Origin: Oscillospiraceae bacterium
Lineage (GTDB): Bacteria > Bacillota > Clostridia > Oscillospirales > Oscillospiraceae
Length of the DNA stretch: 64,000 bases
Assembly (NCBI GenBank): GCA_015067725.1
Contig: SVLX01000001.1
Location: 1-64,000 of the forward strand
Direction of reading: 5' to 3'
Shown: piece after piece, positions 17,475 through 27,492 of the stretch
Numbering within the stretch: the stretch's first letter is position 1
Layout of the letters: every line of letters starts with the position of its first letter
Translations under genes and position numbers: made by a program
The notes under the pieces: generated by a model
Told to the model about the DNA's origin: nothing
Databases searched by the model: none
Seen by the model: only the letters and a program-made list of their open reading frames with translations

Positions 17475-20400
17475 TCAGCCTTCCAGAATTCCGGAGAGCA
17501 CCATGACAATCTTGGCTACCTGTGCCCGGTTGGCGGTGGCTCTGGGGGCGAGCGTGCCGTCGCCCATGCCGCTGATGAGACCGGCCTGCGTTGCCCAAAT
17601 CATGGCATCCACAGCATAACCGCTGACGGCGTCTTTGTCGCTGAAGGCGGACAGGTCACCGGTGGCGGTGGTGTCCATACCCTGATAACGGGCGAAGCGG
17701 GCGATGAAGGTCACCATCTGTTCTCTGGTTACGGGCTGGTTGGGGGCAAAGAGGGTGTCGCTGATGCCCTTGGTGATGCCGTTGGCCTGGGCCCAGATGA
17801 CGGCCTCGGTGTACCAGGTGTTCTCTGCCACATCGGTGAAGACGTTCCCGCCTTCTGCCTCGGGACTGTCGGCCATCCGATAGAGGATGGTCACCAACTG
17901 ACCACGGGTGAGGGTGCCGTTGGGGGCAAACTCGGTTTCGCTGATGCCACGCATATAGCCACGGTCCAGCACGAAGTCAATGCCCTCGTGATACCAAGCC
18001 TGCTCATCCAAATCGGTGAACCGCTGGCTGGGGCAGTGATCTCCATTGGCGGGGATGGCTTCGGTTTCCGTCTTCTGACAGACGGTACAGCTCCGCTCCT
18101 GCTGACCTTCGTGGAAGCAGTCGGGTTCTTCGGTGATGACCCACTGACTCCAGGTGTGACCGGTAGCGGGGATGACCTCGCCTTCTTCTTCCACATGACC
18201 ACAGACGGTACAAATCAGGTCGCCGGTGTAGCCTTCGTCTTCACAGGTGGGGGCTTCTTCGTTCATCAGCTCCAGACTGTGGCCCAGAGGATCGGCAATC
18301 TGGCTGATGTAGCTGTAATCGCAGTGCTTACAGGCGTGCCGGGTGTAGCCATAGCCCTCACAGGTGGGCTCAACCACGGTGACGGTATACTCGTGACCGG
18401 TCATGGGGATGACCTCGGTGTAGCTTTCGCCGCAGGAGCAGGTGAAGGTCATTTCGCCCTCCTCGGTGCAGGTGGGTGCCTTGGTCACCTCTCTGGTGTA
18501 TTCGTGGTCCAGAGCGGCGGTGTAGCTGTCCACATAGCAGTGACCGCAGACGGTACAGGTGTGGGTGGTATAGCCCATTTCCGTATGGGTGGGGGCAGTG
18601 ACCACGGACTTGTAGCTGTGGCTGACGGTATTGACAATGTCGGTGATGTAGTTGTGACCACATTCACAGGTGTGGACGGTGTAGCCGACTTCGGTGCAGG
18701 TAGGCTCGACCACCTTGCTGGTGTAGCGGTGACCCAGAGCGGCAACGGTCTCATACTCGTTGGCATGACAGCCGGAGCAGACTCTCTGGTTCAGACCGGT
18801 CTCGGTGCAGGTGGGGGCCTTCAGCACACTCCACTGGCTCCAGGTGTGACCGGTGGGCTGGGTGATGGCGGTGATGTTCTCGTAATCGCACTTCTGGCAC
18901 TTCTCGCTGGTGTAGCCATATTCGGTACAACCGGCGGGGACGGTGACCTTGATGCAGTTGTGACCCTTGGCATCCACATAGCTGTCCTTGTAGCTCTTGC
19001 GGCACTCGGTACAGGTATGGGTGGTGTAACCCATGGTGGTGCAGGTGGGCTCAGTGACTGCGGCGGTATAGCTGTGCTCTGTCATGGGGATGACTTCGGT
19101 GTAGCTCTTGCCGCAGGAGCAGGTGAAGGTCATTACGCCTTCGGTGGTACAGGTGGGGGCATTGGTGATTGCACTGGTATAATTATGCTCCAGAGCATCG
19201 GTGTAGGTATCCACATAGCTGTGACCGCAGGCGGTACAGGTGTGGGTGGTGTAGCCCATCTTGTCATGGGTGGGCTCGGTGACCACGGACGCGTAATCGT
19301 GACCCTTGGCCGCGACAATGGTATCCACATAGGTATCGTTACAGGCTGCGCAGGTATGGGTGGTGTAACCGGCGGCGACACAGGTGGGGGCGGTGACCAC
19401 GGCATTGTAGTGGTGTCCTGCGGGCTGGGTCATGTTGCCGATGTAGCTGTCTTTACAGACTTCGCAGGTATAGGTGGTGTAACCCATAGCGGTACAGGTG
19501 GGCTCGGTGACCACGGCCTGATAGCTGTGACCCTTGGGGGCAAGGAGATTTGTGATGTAGCTGTGGTTGCAGGACTTGCACTGATTCAGGCTGTAGCCCA
19601 CACCTTCACAGGAAGGCTCAACCACGGTGACGGTGCAGTCATGACCCTTGGCATCCACATAGCTGTCTTTGTAACTGTTGCCACAGTCTTCGCAGGTATG
19701 GGTGGTGTAACCCATGGTGGTGCAGGTGGGCTCAGTGACTGCGGCGGCATACTTGTGCTCGGCCATGGGGATGGTCTCGGTATAGCTCTTGCCGCAGGTG
19801 CAGGTGAAGGTCATTACGCCTTCGGTGGTGCAGGTGGGCGCTTTGGTTACGGCATAGGTGTACTCGTGACCCAGAGCATCGGTATAGGTATCCACATAGC
19901 TGTGACCGCAGGCGGTACAGGTGTGGGTGGTATAGCCCATCTTGTCGTGGGTGGGGGCGGTGACCACATCGCTGTAGGCATGGCCCTTGGCTTCCACGAT
20001 GCTGTCCACATAGGTGTCGCCACAGGTTTCGCAGGTGTGGGTGGTGAATCCTGCGGCGGTACAGGTGGGCTGAGTGACTGCGGAAGTGTAGCTGTGACCC
20101 TTGGCGGCGGTCATGTCGCTGATGTAGTTGTAGTCGCAGCGACTGCACCGGTGCTCGGTATAGCCCAGAGCGGTGCAGGTGGGGGCAACCACGGTCTTGA
20201 CCAAATCATGACCCAGAGCGGGGATGACTTCTTCCTCTGTCTCGCCACAAGTACAGGCACGAACTTTCAGACCCTCGGTAAGGCAGGTGGCGGGGGTGGT
20301 CTCCGTCCAGTTGCCCCACTGGTGGGTATGGACGGGGGTGCAAATCACATCGGCCCGGTTGCGGACACGGATGCGGGGGAAGGGACCCTCGGGGGCGTTG

Positions 20401-23400
20401 AAGGTATCGTCATAGGAGGCCAGGCCGGTGACGGCAATACCATGACCCACGGCCAGATTCTCCACGTCCTTGTCGGTGGTGATATAGCCGTCGATGAAGA
20501 CACGGGCCACATTGCCCTGCTCATCCTTGACCATGATGGTCTGTACCAGTCCATTGGCCAGTTCAAAGGATTCTACAGTACCCTTCAGGGTGACCAGCTT
20601 GCCCTCTGCGGAGCGGTCGGTGAGCTGGGCGGCGGTGATGGTTTCGGGCTGGATGGGTTCGCTGGTGCCAATTTTCTCGATGGTGGTCACCTGAAGCTCA
20701 GGCTCACCCTGATAGAATTCGGTGGTACCGGTGATGCGAACCTTGTCGCCAATCCGGTAGTTCCCGGCCACAGGGAAGCAGCAGATACCGCCGGTGGCAT
20801 CCTGAACATAGATGCAGTCAAAGAAGGCGGTGGCCTTGTCATAGCCGGAGGCATTGGAGGTGACGACACCTTCGATGGTGTACTTGTAGCCCACCTGAGT
20901 CTGGGCGCGGACTTCGGCAATGGGGGTAATTCTGGCGGGATTCAGGAAGGCAACCAGATTCTCGCAGATATTGTAGTTGGAGTAGTTCTTCTCTGCGCCG
21001 GAGTCCTCCACCGTGGCCTGAACCTCAAAGTTAGACATGAAGGCGGCACCGGAGACCACAATCAGACCCTGACCGGGGAGCTGCTCCGTACCCATGAGCA
21101 TCAGGCGGCTGTCGTTTTCAGCCACTTCATACTTGGGCACTTCGTCTCCGTCAACACCAACGGCGTCGGCATCCTTGGAGTAGGTGGTGGCATGACCATA
21201 GACCACAGGAGAGACGGTGGCGGGGAGGGTGGCGGTGGGCTGACCATTGGCATCCACGGCATAGATGGATGCGCCGCCGTAGTGGCTGAACTGCTGGGAA
21301 TACATATTGTCATGGGGGTTCTGGGCATCGTATTCCACGCCTGCGGTGAGGAAGTTATCCCAGTTGTAGGTATTCAGATACAGCCGCTGGGACTGACCGC
21401 CATTGTAGGTGTCGTCGTTGGTGCCGTCATCGGCAATCCGCAGGGAAGAACCCAGAGCGGCAAGCACCTTATTCTGCTGGGCGGCCATGTGGTCAGCCTC
21501 AGGGAAGGCGCTGTAATGCTCATAGTAGTCGGACCAACCGGCCAGGACAACTGCACCGCCGGCCTTATTGAAGTCCACCAGAGCCTGAATCTCGGCATCG
21601 GTGTAGTTCACATAGGGATCGCGCAGGGCAGTGCCATTGCGGCGGGAGGGAGCGGTGAGGATGATGGCCTTGTACTTGCCGTCTTTGTTGTTGGCGGCGG
21701 CAATCAGCTCCTCGCCGGTCTGCAGAATCACGGTACGGACGGAATACTGGGCAGCCAGAGCGCTGAAGTTGCCCATGGAGTCCTTATAGTTGCCGTTGAC
21801 GTACTCGTTGAAGTGGGAGGCATCAATGCCGATATAGACCAGAGCGTCGGCATCCAGAACATCCAGCTCCACATCCATGGAGAACTCGTATTCAATACCC
21901 TCCAGTTCCATGACCACATAGACCGTAATGGTCATGACTCTGGCGGTATCGGGGGTATAGTTCCAGCTCAGGGGCAGTGTGCCGCTGGCGGGGACGGTAT
22001 AGCCGGTGGTATCAGTGCCCAGAACCTGAGAGCCATTTGTCATATAGGTCACGGACTTGACGGTGGCGGGGGTGGTCTCGCTGTTGAAGAGGGTGGTGGT
22101 GATGGTCAACTCCTCGCCGGTGACGGGGGTGGCCGTGCCACATTCCACGCTGGAGATACCCAGCTTCAGGGTTTCGCCTACCCAGACGGGAGCGGTCACG
22201 GCCAAATCGCCGTCGCCCTGGGTGACCCGGATATAATAGTAGCTGTAATCGGGGCTCAGGGTGCAGTTCAGCTCACCCAGAGCCAGCTCAGCGGCATTGT
22301 CCCAGGTATAGGCCACCTTGCCGGAGTTGACAATGACCTCAACCTTGGAGATGGAGTCGGAGACATCAGGGTCAAAGAGCTGCACATTGAGGTTCAGGCT
22401 TTCGGGAGCCTCCGCAAGGACAGAACCCAGAACCAGACCATTGACGGTATAGTTGATTTCCAGATTCTTGTCTTCGGTGGCATAGACCCGGTAGTTGCGG
22501 ATGGCCTCATAAATGCCGGCGGGGGAGAAATCATCGGTCAGGACCACATCACGGGCATCGTTGGCATTGCCCCATTTGCCCTTGTGGTTGTCCTGATTGT
22601 TGGTGGGGGCGACATGCCAGCCCTTGTCCAGCGCCATGGTATAATACTCATAGCTGGGATAGTAGCCGCCTGCGCCAATCTGACCTTCGCCATTGCCCAC
22701 TTCCACCAACTGAATCCGGGTGTCAATCAGGGCGTCCCAGTAGCTGAAGTCGGTGAATGTGCCGAAGGTAGAGCCGGGGTGGTTGAACTGGCTGATGGAC
22801 TCTGCGCCCTCGGACTGACTCAGCAGGGCGTAGTAAGCCTTCATGCCGGCATCCTGGGTCTTGCTGTTGAGGGTGGAGTTGTTCCGGGAGACAATGCCGG
22901 GGGTATTGAAGGTATTCATGTGACCGGGACCGCCGGACCAGGTCATTTCAAAGCCGGCCAAAGCGATTCTGCCGGTATTTTTGGCATTGAAGTCGCTGAT
23001 TGCGCCGGTGTAGGTGCTCCACAGCGCCTGGCTGTTGGTGCTGGCCAGAGACATATCATAGAGCGCGCCTTCGGGGTTGGCGGCGGAGGAGGTGTCAAAG
23101 TAGTTGGAGTGGTCGGTGAAGGCCACAAAGTCCACGTTGGCACTCTCCGGCAGGTTCTCGATATAGCCGAGGGCAGTCTCCAGAGAGCCGGAGCCGTCGG
23201 AGTAGGTGGTGTGGGAATGGAGCTGACCGAAATAGAGGCTGTACTGGGCCTTGCCTGCGGTGAAGCTCCATGTCTTTTCTGCCTGCTTGCCGTCGGCACG
23301 GGTAACGGTGACCACCACGGTGGTGCGACCCTGCGCCAAATCCTCAGCGGGGGTATAGCTCAGCCGACCATCTGCGAAGACGGCATTCACGGTCTGGTCA

Positions 23401-26363
23401 TTGATGGTCATGGTGAAGGTGGCATTCTCGCCGCAGTTGGTAATGACGGCGGAGACGGTGGGGCGGAGATTCTCGCCGGTCTGACTGCCGGGAGCGGGGG
23501 TGACTTCCCCGATGACCGGCTCATCTTTGATGGCGAGGTCAAAACTGCCATAAATGGAGACACCCATAGTGTCCTCGCCGGAGACACTCAGGGTCAGTTT
23601 TTCCCCGGCCTCGCCAATCAGTTGGGCGGGGACGGTGACGGCATAGATACCCAAATCCATGGTGACATCGGTGAGGGCATTGTTGCCGGCGGTAACGGTG
23701 GGCATCTTTCCGGCCATACCGAAGACGGTATCCACGGTGAACTTAAAGACATAGTCTGCGCCCACAAAGGCGGTGGGCTCGGAGACCATGGTCACCTTGG
23801 GCTCATTGACCACGCCGGAAGTGAGCTTCTGGTTGCCGCAGGGGTAGAAGAAGAACTCATAAATGTCATAGTCGGTGACATTGTACATGGAGTAAGTCTT
23901 GTAGCTGTCGGCGTAATACTCCAGATACTGGCTGTACTGACCGTTGAACTTGGCGGTGCGGCTTTCCAGATTGTAGCCGCCGGACTTGCCGGAGGTCAGG
24001 GCCCAGTCGGCATCCTCGCTGGCCTGCAGGCTATAGAAGGCATTGTTGCCTGTGCCGGTGGAGCAGAGATAGCCGAAGGTCTCGTTGAAGAACCGGTAGT
24101 AATCGCCGTTTTTCTCCACCTTGAAGACCAGACCGCCATTTTCAGCCACAGCGGCACCGTTTTCCACAGTAGCGGGAGCATTGTTGATGGCGCAGGCGGT
24201 GGGGTCGGTGCCGTCGCCATCCTGCAGAGCCAGAACACCCTGGGCGCTCAGGTTATAGAGCATGACCATGTCGCCCTCATTGGGCAGACCGGTTTCGGGG
24301 GTAGTGGCGGGGGCGGTGACCAGATAGATGGTCTGGGCAAAGAGAGATTCGTTGCTTCCGATATTATAGTAGGAAGACCAGTTATTCTTGTCGGCATACC
24401 ACTCGATATAATTGCCCCGGGCGACATTCTTGATGTAGAAGCAGCCGGAAGTGGCGGCGGGGGAAATCGTCCAATCCACATTCACGTCATCGAGGGGCAT
24501 GGAGGAGTAGCTGGCGCCCAGAGACAGCTTCTTGCCCTCGGCGGTGGAGAGGGTATAGCTGCCGTCGGCGTTGATGCCCACGGTCCAGATGTCGGCGGCG
24601 GTGTAGCCGGAGAGCTTGCCGTTGGTGAGGGCGACAGCAGTACCGTTGTTGTAGAAGCCGGTATAGGTGGAGGACAGGGCCATCATGTGGGCGGGGTTAT
24701 AAATGACCACGGTGTCGCCGTCTTGCAGGTCAGACAGGGCGGTGATGGGACCATCCTGCCGGGCAGGGGTCACTTCGGAGGCGTTGGTGTTGCGGAGCTG
24801 CAGGGTGGTGTTGTAGCAACCCACGGCGGCGCACACATCCACCTTGTCGCCCACGGCATAAGCCCATGCGCCGGAGTCATCCTTGCCGATTATGGCCTTG
24901 TAGAGCTGGATGGTGTTGCCGGCATCGTCCTTCATGGTGATGTTGGGGGTGGAGTAAGCACCATTATTGTCATAGACCTCGGTGATTTCCAGACCGGTCA
25001 GCCGCACATAGGTGCAGATGTCGGCGGTGGTCAGGGCATCAATGGTGGTATTCCTGGCCTCCAGGGTCAGACCCTGAGACTTGGTGTAAGTGCCGGAGCC
25101 CAACTGGGGCAGACCGTTATAGACGGTCTTACTGCCGGTACCCAGAATGGTATCACCCAGATTGAGGTCGGTGAAGTTGTTGTTCATCCGGACGCAGATA
25201 CCGCCGGTGGCATCCTGCAGATAGACATTCTTGCCGTCCAGCAGGGTGATTACGCCCTTGACGGTGAAGGTTTCTCCGCTGTTTCCGGCCAGAGCGGTGG
25301 AAATGGGGACGAATTCTTCGGGGTCGGCGGGTTCGGAGGGGTCTTCGGTATCTTCTTCAATGACCAGATAGAACTGCTGGGCAAAGAGGGACTCGTTGCT
25401 TCCAATATTATAGTAGGAAGACCAGTTGTTCTTGTCGGCATACCACTCGATGTAATTGCCACGGACGACATTCTTGATGTAGAAGCAGTCTGCGGTGGCG
25501 GCGGCGGAAATCTCCCAATCCACGTTCACATCGTCCAAGGGCATGGAGGAGTAACTTGCGCCCAGAGACAGCTTCTTGCCCTCGGCGGTGGAGAAGGTAT
25601 AACTGCCGTTTTCGTTTACGCCCAGGGTCCACAGCTCGGCATTGGTATAGCCGGAGAGCTTGCCTTCGGTCATGGTCACATCCACGCCGCAGTTATAAAA
25701 ACCGGTATAAGTGGAGGACAGGGCCTTCATGTTGGCGGGGTTGAAGATGACCAGCTTGTCGCCGTCCTGAAGCTGGGTCAGGTCAGTGATGAGGCCGCTT
25801 TCCCGCTGAGGGGCGGCTTCGACCAGCTTATAGAGGGTGAAGTCGCTGGGGTAGCCTGCGGCATTGGCGGTAACGGTGGCGGACTTATAGCCACGGAATT
25901 TGTTGGCAGAGCCCTTGTTGCTGGCCAGAATGACGGTATCCGATCCGGTGCCGGCAAAGCGGAAAGTGCCATCGGTGCAGGTGACGGCCCAGTTGTAGCT
26001 GCCGGAAGAAATACCGTTGTTGTTGCCACCCTTGGGGGCAATGGATGCGCCGTTGCTGTCGGTCAGGATGACGCCGTCGGCGCTGACGGTGAGTGTCCAG
26101 ACCAGATTGGCGGCGGGGTCTGTGATGGTGCCGTCAGTGGCGGTGACGGCCTCAGCCAGCACCCAGGTGCCATCGAGCACGGTGGGGGCATAGTTGGAAC
26201 TGACGACCATGACGTACTTGCCGGAGACAAGCTCGTCCATGGCGCCAATCTTGGTGTAGGTTGCAGATTCTTCTGCGGCAAAGGCGACGGTGGGCACCAG
26301 GCCAAAGACCATGGTGAAGACCAGAAGCCATGCCAGAAGTCTGCTTCGGATGGTGGTTTTCAT
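17475..26363 (-). CDS. giant SLH-anchored surface protein with CehA/McbA-type PHP metallohydrolase domain
   Basis: 2962 residues from ATG 26363 (AAAGGAGG upstream). Order: signal peptide (1-29, ending VAFAA); two closely related ligand-binding-like domains (about 193-335 and 530-685, both with ALSSTYTGFYN, SLGASYSSMPLDDVNVDW and NYIEWYADKNNWSSYYNIGS) and a third more distant one (690-845); an OB-like domain at 350-525; Ig-like strands; a PHP domain (about 1040-1300) with His1049/His1051 in GQLHSHTTYSDG, FTDHSN, QFNHPGS and NNQDNHKG; a CARDB-like domain (1390-1500); a DUF4350/glutamine-amidotransferase-like domain (1505-1805); OB-like folds (1810-2010); 20 CxxC repeats; and three SLH domains (2776-2962) that bind cell-wall polymer. 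The PHP residues fit metal-dependent phosphoester or phospholipid hydrolysis outside the cell; the substrate is unknown. Single gene with its own promoter. Confidence 0.93.
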   Translation of the reverse strand: MKTTIRSRLLAWLLVFTMVFGLVPTVAFAAEESATYTKIGAMDELVSGKYVMVVSSNYAPTVLDGTWVLAEAVTATDGTITDPAANLVWTLTVSADGVILTDSNGASIAPKGGNNNGISSGSYNWAVTCTDGTFRFAGTGSDTVILASNKGSANKFRGYKSATVTANAAGYPSDFTLYKLVEAAPQRESGLITDLTQLQDGDKLVIFNPANMKALSSTYTGFYNCGVDVTMTEGKLSGYTNAELWTLGVNENGSYTFSTAEGKKLSLGASYSSMPLDDVNVDWEISAAATADCFYIKNVVRGNYIEWYADKNNWSSYYNIGSNESLFAQQFYLVIEEDTEDPSEPADPEEFVPISTALAGNSGETFTVKGVITLLDGKNVYLQDATGGICVRMNNNFTDLNLGDTILGTGSKTVYNGLPQLGSGTYTKSQGLTLEARNTTIDALTTADICTYVRLTGLEITEVYDNNGAYSTPNITMKDDAGNTIQLYKAIIGKDDSGAWAYAVGDKVDVCAAVGCYNTTLQLRNTNASEVTPARQDGPITALSDLQDGDTVVIYNPAHMMALSSTYTGFYNNGTAVALTNGKLSGYTAADIWTVGINADGSYTLSTAEGKKLSLGASYSSMPLDDVNVDWTISPAATSGCFYIKNVARGNYIEWYADKNNWSSYYNIGSNESLFAQTIYLVTAPATTPETGLPNEGDMVMLYNLSAQGVLALQDGDGTDPTACAINNAPATVENGAAVAENGGLVFKVEKNGDYYRFFNETFGYLCSTGTGNNAFYSLQASEDADWALTSGKSGGYNLESRTAKFNGQYSQYLEYYADSYKTYSMYNVTDYDIYEFFFYPCGNQKLTSGVVNEPKVTMVSEPTAFVGADYVFKFTVDTVFGMAGKMPTVTAGNNALTDVTMDLGIYAVTVPAQLIGEAGEKLTLSVSGEDTMGVSIYGSFDLAIKDEPVIGEVTPAPGSQTGENLRPTVSAVITNCGENATFTMTINDQTVNAVFADGRLSYTPAEDLAQGRTTVVVTVTRADGKQAEKTWSFTAGKAQYSLYFGQLHSHTTYSDGSGSLETALGYIENLPESANVDFVAFTDHSNYFDTSSAANPEGALYDMSLASTNSQALWSTYTGAISDFNAKNTGRIALAGFEMTWSGGPGHMNTFNTPGIVSRNNSTLNSKTQDAGMKAYYALLSQSEGAESISQFNHPGSTFGTFTDFSYWDALIDTRIQLVEVGNGEGQIGAGGYYPSYEYYTMALDKGWHVAPTNNQDNHKGKWGNANDARDVVLTDDFSPAGIYEAIRNYRVYATEDKNLEINYTVNGLVLGSVLAEAPESLNLNVQLFDPDVSDSISKVEVIVNSGKVAYTWDNAAELALGELNCTLSPDYSYYYIRVTQGDGDLAVTAPVWVGETLKLGISSVECGTATPVTGEELTITTTLFNSETTPATVKSVTYMTNGSQVLGTDTTGYTVPASGTLPLSWNYTPDTARVMTITVYVVMELEGIEYEFSMDVELDVLDADALVYIGIDASHFNEYVNGNYKDSMGNFSALAAQYSVRTVILQTGEELIAAANNKDGKYKAIILTAPSRRNGTALRDPYVNYTDAEIQALVDFNKAGGAVVLAGWSDYYEHYSAFPEADHMAAQQNKVLAALGSSLRIADDGTNDDTYNGGQSQRLYLNTYNWDNFLTAGVEYDAQNPHDNMYSQQFSHYGGASIYAVDANGQPTATLPATVSPVVYGHATTYSKDADAVGVDGDEVPKYEVAENDSRLMLMGTEQLPGQGLIVVSGAAFMSNFEVQATVEDSGAEKNYSNYNICENLVAFLNPARITPIAEVRAQTQVGYKYTIEGVVTSNASGYDKATAFFDCIYVQDATGGICCFPVAGNYRIGDKVRITGTTEFYQGEPELQVTTIEKIGTSEPIQPETITAAQLTDRSAEGKLVTLKGTVESFELANGLVQTIMVKDEQGNVARVFIDGYITTDKDVENLAVGHGIAVTGLASYDDTFNAPEGPFPRIRVRNRADVICTPVHTHQWGNWTETTPATCLTEGLKVRACTCGETEEEVIPALGHDLVKTVVAPTCTALGYTEHRCSRCDYNYISDMTAAKGHSYTSAVTQPTCTAAGFTTHTCETCGDTYVDSIVEAKGHAYSDVVTAPTHDKMGYTTHTCTACGHSYVDTYTDALGHEYTYAVTKAPTCTTEGVMTFTCTCGKSYTETIPMAEHKYAAAVTEPTCTTMGYTTHTCEDCGNSYKDSYVDAKGHDCTVTVVEPSCEGVGYSLNQCKSCNHSYITNLLAPKGHSYQAVVTEPTCTAMGYTTYTCEVCKDSYIGNMTQPAGHHYNAVVTAPTCVAAGYTTHTCAACNDTYVDTIVAAKGHDYASVVTEPTHDKMGYTTHTCTACGHSYVDTYTDALEHNYTSAITNAPTCTTEGVMTFTCSCGKSYTEVIPMTEHSYTAAVTEPTCTTMGYTTHTCTECRKSYKDSYVDAKGHNCIKVTVPAGCTEYGYTSEKCQKCDYENITAITQPTGHTWSQWSVLKAPTCTETGLNQRVCSGCHANEYETVAALGHRYTSKVVEPTCTEVGYTVHTCECGHNYITDIVNTVSHSYKSVVTAPTHTEMGYTTHTCTVCGHCYVDSYTAALDHEYTREVTKAPTCTEEGEMTFTCSCGESYTEVIPMTGHEYTVTVVEPTCEGYGYTRHACKHCDYSYISQIADPLGHSLELMNEEAPTCEDEGYTGDLICTVCGHVEEEGEVIPATGHTWSQWVITEEPDCFHEGQQERSCTVCQKTETEAIPANGDHCPSQRFTDLDEQAWYHEGIDFVLDRGYMRGISETEFAPNGTLTRGQLVTILYRMADSPEAEGGNVFTDVAENTWYTEAVIWAQANGITKGISDTLFAPNQPVTREQMVTFIARFARYQGMDTTATGDLSAFSDKDAVSGYAVDAMIWATQAGLISGMGDGTLAPRATANRAQVAKIVMVLSGILEG
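18030..20330 (-). repeat. 20 tandem CxxC repeats of about 38 residues inside the SLH protein
   Basis: Consensus per unit: VTxPTCTxxGYTTHTCxxCGxSYxD followed by xxxAxGHxY. A higher-order period of six units (about 680 bp) is visible: units 4-6 match 10-12, and unit 16-17 match 10-11 (the DKMGYTTHTC and TTEGVMTFTC pair recurs). Several units have lost one cysteine (CECG or CTCG instead of CxxC). The repeats probably act as a rigid stalk between the catalytic part and the SLH anchor. Confidence 0.9.
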
Positions 26364-26424
26364 GTTTATCCTCCTTTTGTTGTTCCGCTTTGGTGCGGAT
26401 AATGGGAATAAATGCTCAACATAT

Positions 26425-26453
26425 ATCATAGCACAGATTGGTCGGATTTTCCA
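26425..26453 (-). promoter_or_regulatory. candidate promoter of the SLH/PHP protein
   Basis: Minus strand TGGAAA (26453-26448), 17-bp spacer, TGC-TATGAT extended -10 (26430-26425). Confidence 0.55.
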
Positions 26454-26505
26454 GCTTTTTCTTGAAAATTGGGGGGGGGAATGGGCGTGGAAGTCGGGTG
26501 CATAA

Positions 26506-26542
26506 GGAGAAAAAAGGGCAGCGACCAATACGGCCGCTGCCC
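26506..26542 (-). terminator. terminator hairpin H1 of the SecB-like operon
   Basis: 27-base hairpin at 26516-26542 with an 11-bp stem (one mismatch), followed on the minus strand by TTTTTTCTCC. It closes the 28029-26615 operon. It is one of three near-identical copies (see 28141 and 29557). Confidence 0.85.
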
Positions 26543-26614
26543 GGAAGGAGTGATTCCCGATGCAGGAACGATGTGTGGATAAAGAAAATATGCGTTGTTG
26601 ACGGTGTGTGTTTA

Positions 26615-27031
26615 TTAGTTGCTGGAGGTATTGGTTAAGTCCAAGAAGGGAAGATGGAAAGCGCCAAACCTCGATGCTGCGGTAACGTTGGCGATGATGG
26701 GACGCAAGTAAGAAATCAACAAGGCAACGGCATTCTGGTTCAAGAACACATCGATATCGTCGCCTGTATATGCACCAGTTGCCCAGCGGAAATTGGCTGC
26801 CTCCTCGACTTCAAGACAGAACGGGGAAGCGTCATCCGTATCGCCGATGCGTACGAAAACTGCAACCCGAGCTTCTTCGTGGGGAGCAGTGGAGACAGAA
26901 GGCAATCTCTGGATATCCACGGAGCATTGGATGTTGACATTAACATCTTTATTTGCTGAGAACTGCTCGTTCTGCGCAAACTGAAGACGAACCAACTGGG
27001 GATTTGTGAACTGAAAGTTGCTATTCTTCAT
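26615..27031 (-). CDS. SecB-like chaperone
   Basis: 138 residues from ATG 27031 (GGGAGAATTATC upstream). The C-terminal half follows SecB: PFCLEVEEAANFRW, then NAVALLISYLRPIIANVTAAS, then FHLPFLDLTN. The N-terminal strands VNVNIQCSVD and ARVAVFVRIG match the beta sheet. Canonical SecB is largely absent from Clostridia; solitary SecB-like proteins there are known from phage and toxin-antitoxin-chaperone loci such as the mycobacterial HigBA-SecB system. Here it is the third gene of a tight operon (16-bp gap) behind a GNAT protein and an unassigned protein. The likely role is to protect or fold its neighbour rather than to serve Sec export. Confidence 0.82.
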   Translation of the reverse strand: MKNSNFQFTNPQLVRLQFAQNEQFSANKDVNVNIQCSVDIQRLPSVSTAPHEEARVAVFVRIGDTDDASPFCLEVEEAANFRWATGAYTGDDIDVFLNQNAVALLISYLRPIIANVTAASRFGAFHLPFLDLTNTSSN

Positions 27032-27047
27032 GATAATTCTCCCTATA

Positions 27048-27470
27048 TTATGCTGCATCGGCAGATGGGGCGGATGACATAGCCTGAAATTCTTTGCCTG
27101 CCTCTTGGTGAGAGGGGGTGAGCATGACGGAGGTGGCGTTATTCATTTTGGAAAATGGAATCCAAATCTGTTCAGCTTGAAATGAGAAAGTAGCCTGACC
27201 GGAGAACCACTGCTCAGCACTGGGGGAGGATTCGGATGTGGGGACAGGTGATAAAGCAGAGTTAAGGATTGCGATAAGTTTGGTCTCGTCAATTCCATCG
27301 TGGACAGAGACAGTCATCTCGCCATTGCCGTGCTGAATGCAGATATCCCGGCTGGTGGTGGAAAAAAACTGGTCTATACGTTGCCGTACATCAGAATCAA
27401 TGCGGGAAAGCTTATTGCAAAAACTACTCCATACGGGGCGGGGGAGGCTGATTTGATACCGAAACTGCAT
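27048..27470 (-). CDS. unassigned protein between GNAT and SecB-like genes; possible antitoxin
   Basis: 140 residues from ATG 27470 (GGAG eight bases upstream); a longer frame would overlap the GNAT gene. No HTH, RHH or other DNA-binding motif is visible. The body is mixed (MQFRYQISLPRPVWSSF, QATFSFQAEQIWIPF), and the last 30 residues (from about SVMLTPSHQEAG) are Ala/Ser-rich and look disordered. A loose C-terminal tail is where chaperone-addiction segments sit in known toxin-antitoxin-chaperone antitoxins, which fits the SecB-like gene next to it. This function is inference. The gene gaps are 22 bp and 16 bp. Confidence 0.7.
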   Translation of the reverse strand: MQFRYQISLPRPVWSSFCNKLSRIDSDVRQRIDQFFSTTSRDICIQHGNGEMTVSVHDGIDETKLIAILNSALSPVPTSESSPSAEQWFSGQATFSFQAEQIWIPFSKMNNATSVMLTPSHQEAGKEFQAMSSAPSADAA

Positions 27471-27492
27471 ATGCTCATCTCCATTCTGCGAT

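Noticed and set aside
18030..20330. A CRISPR-like array because of regular repeats
   Set aside because: The repeats are in-frame protein repeats of about 114 bp without constant direct repeats and unique spacers.
17316..26402. A 3028-codon open frame on the plus strand opposite the SLH/PHP gene
   Set aside because: It has no signal peptide, domains or Shine-Dalgarno, is extremely rich in Gly, Ile and Val, and mirrors the repeats of the opposite gene. It is a codon-bias shadow of a G+C-rich repeated gene.
26615..27031. Housekeeping SecB for protein export
   Set aside because: Clostridia generally lack canonical SecB, and the gene sits in an accessory operon away from sec genes.
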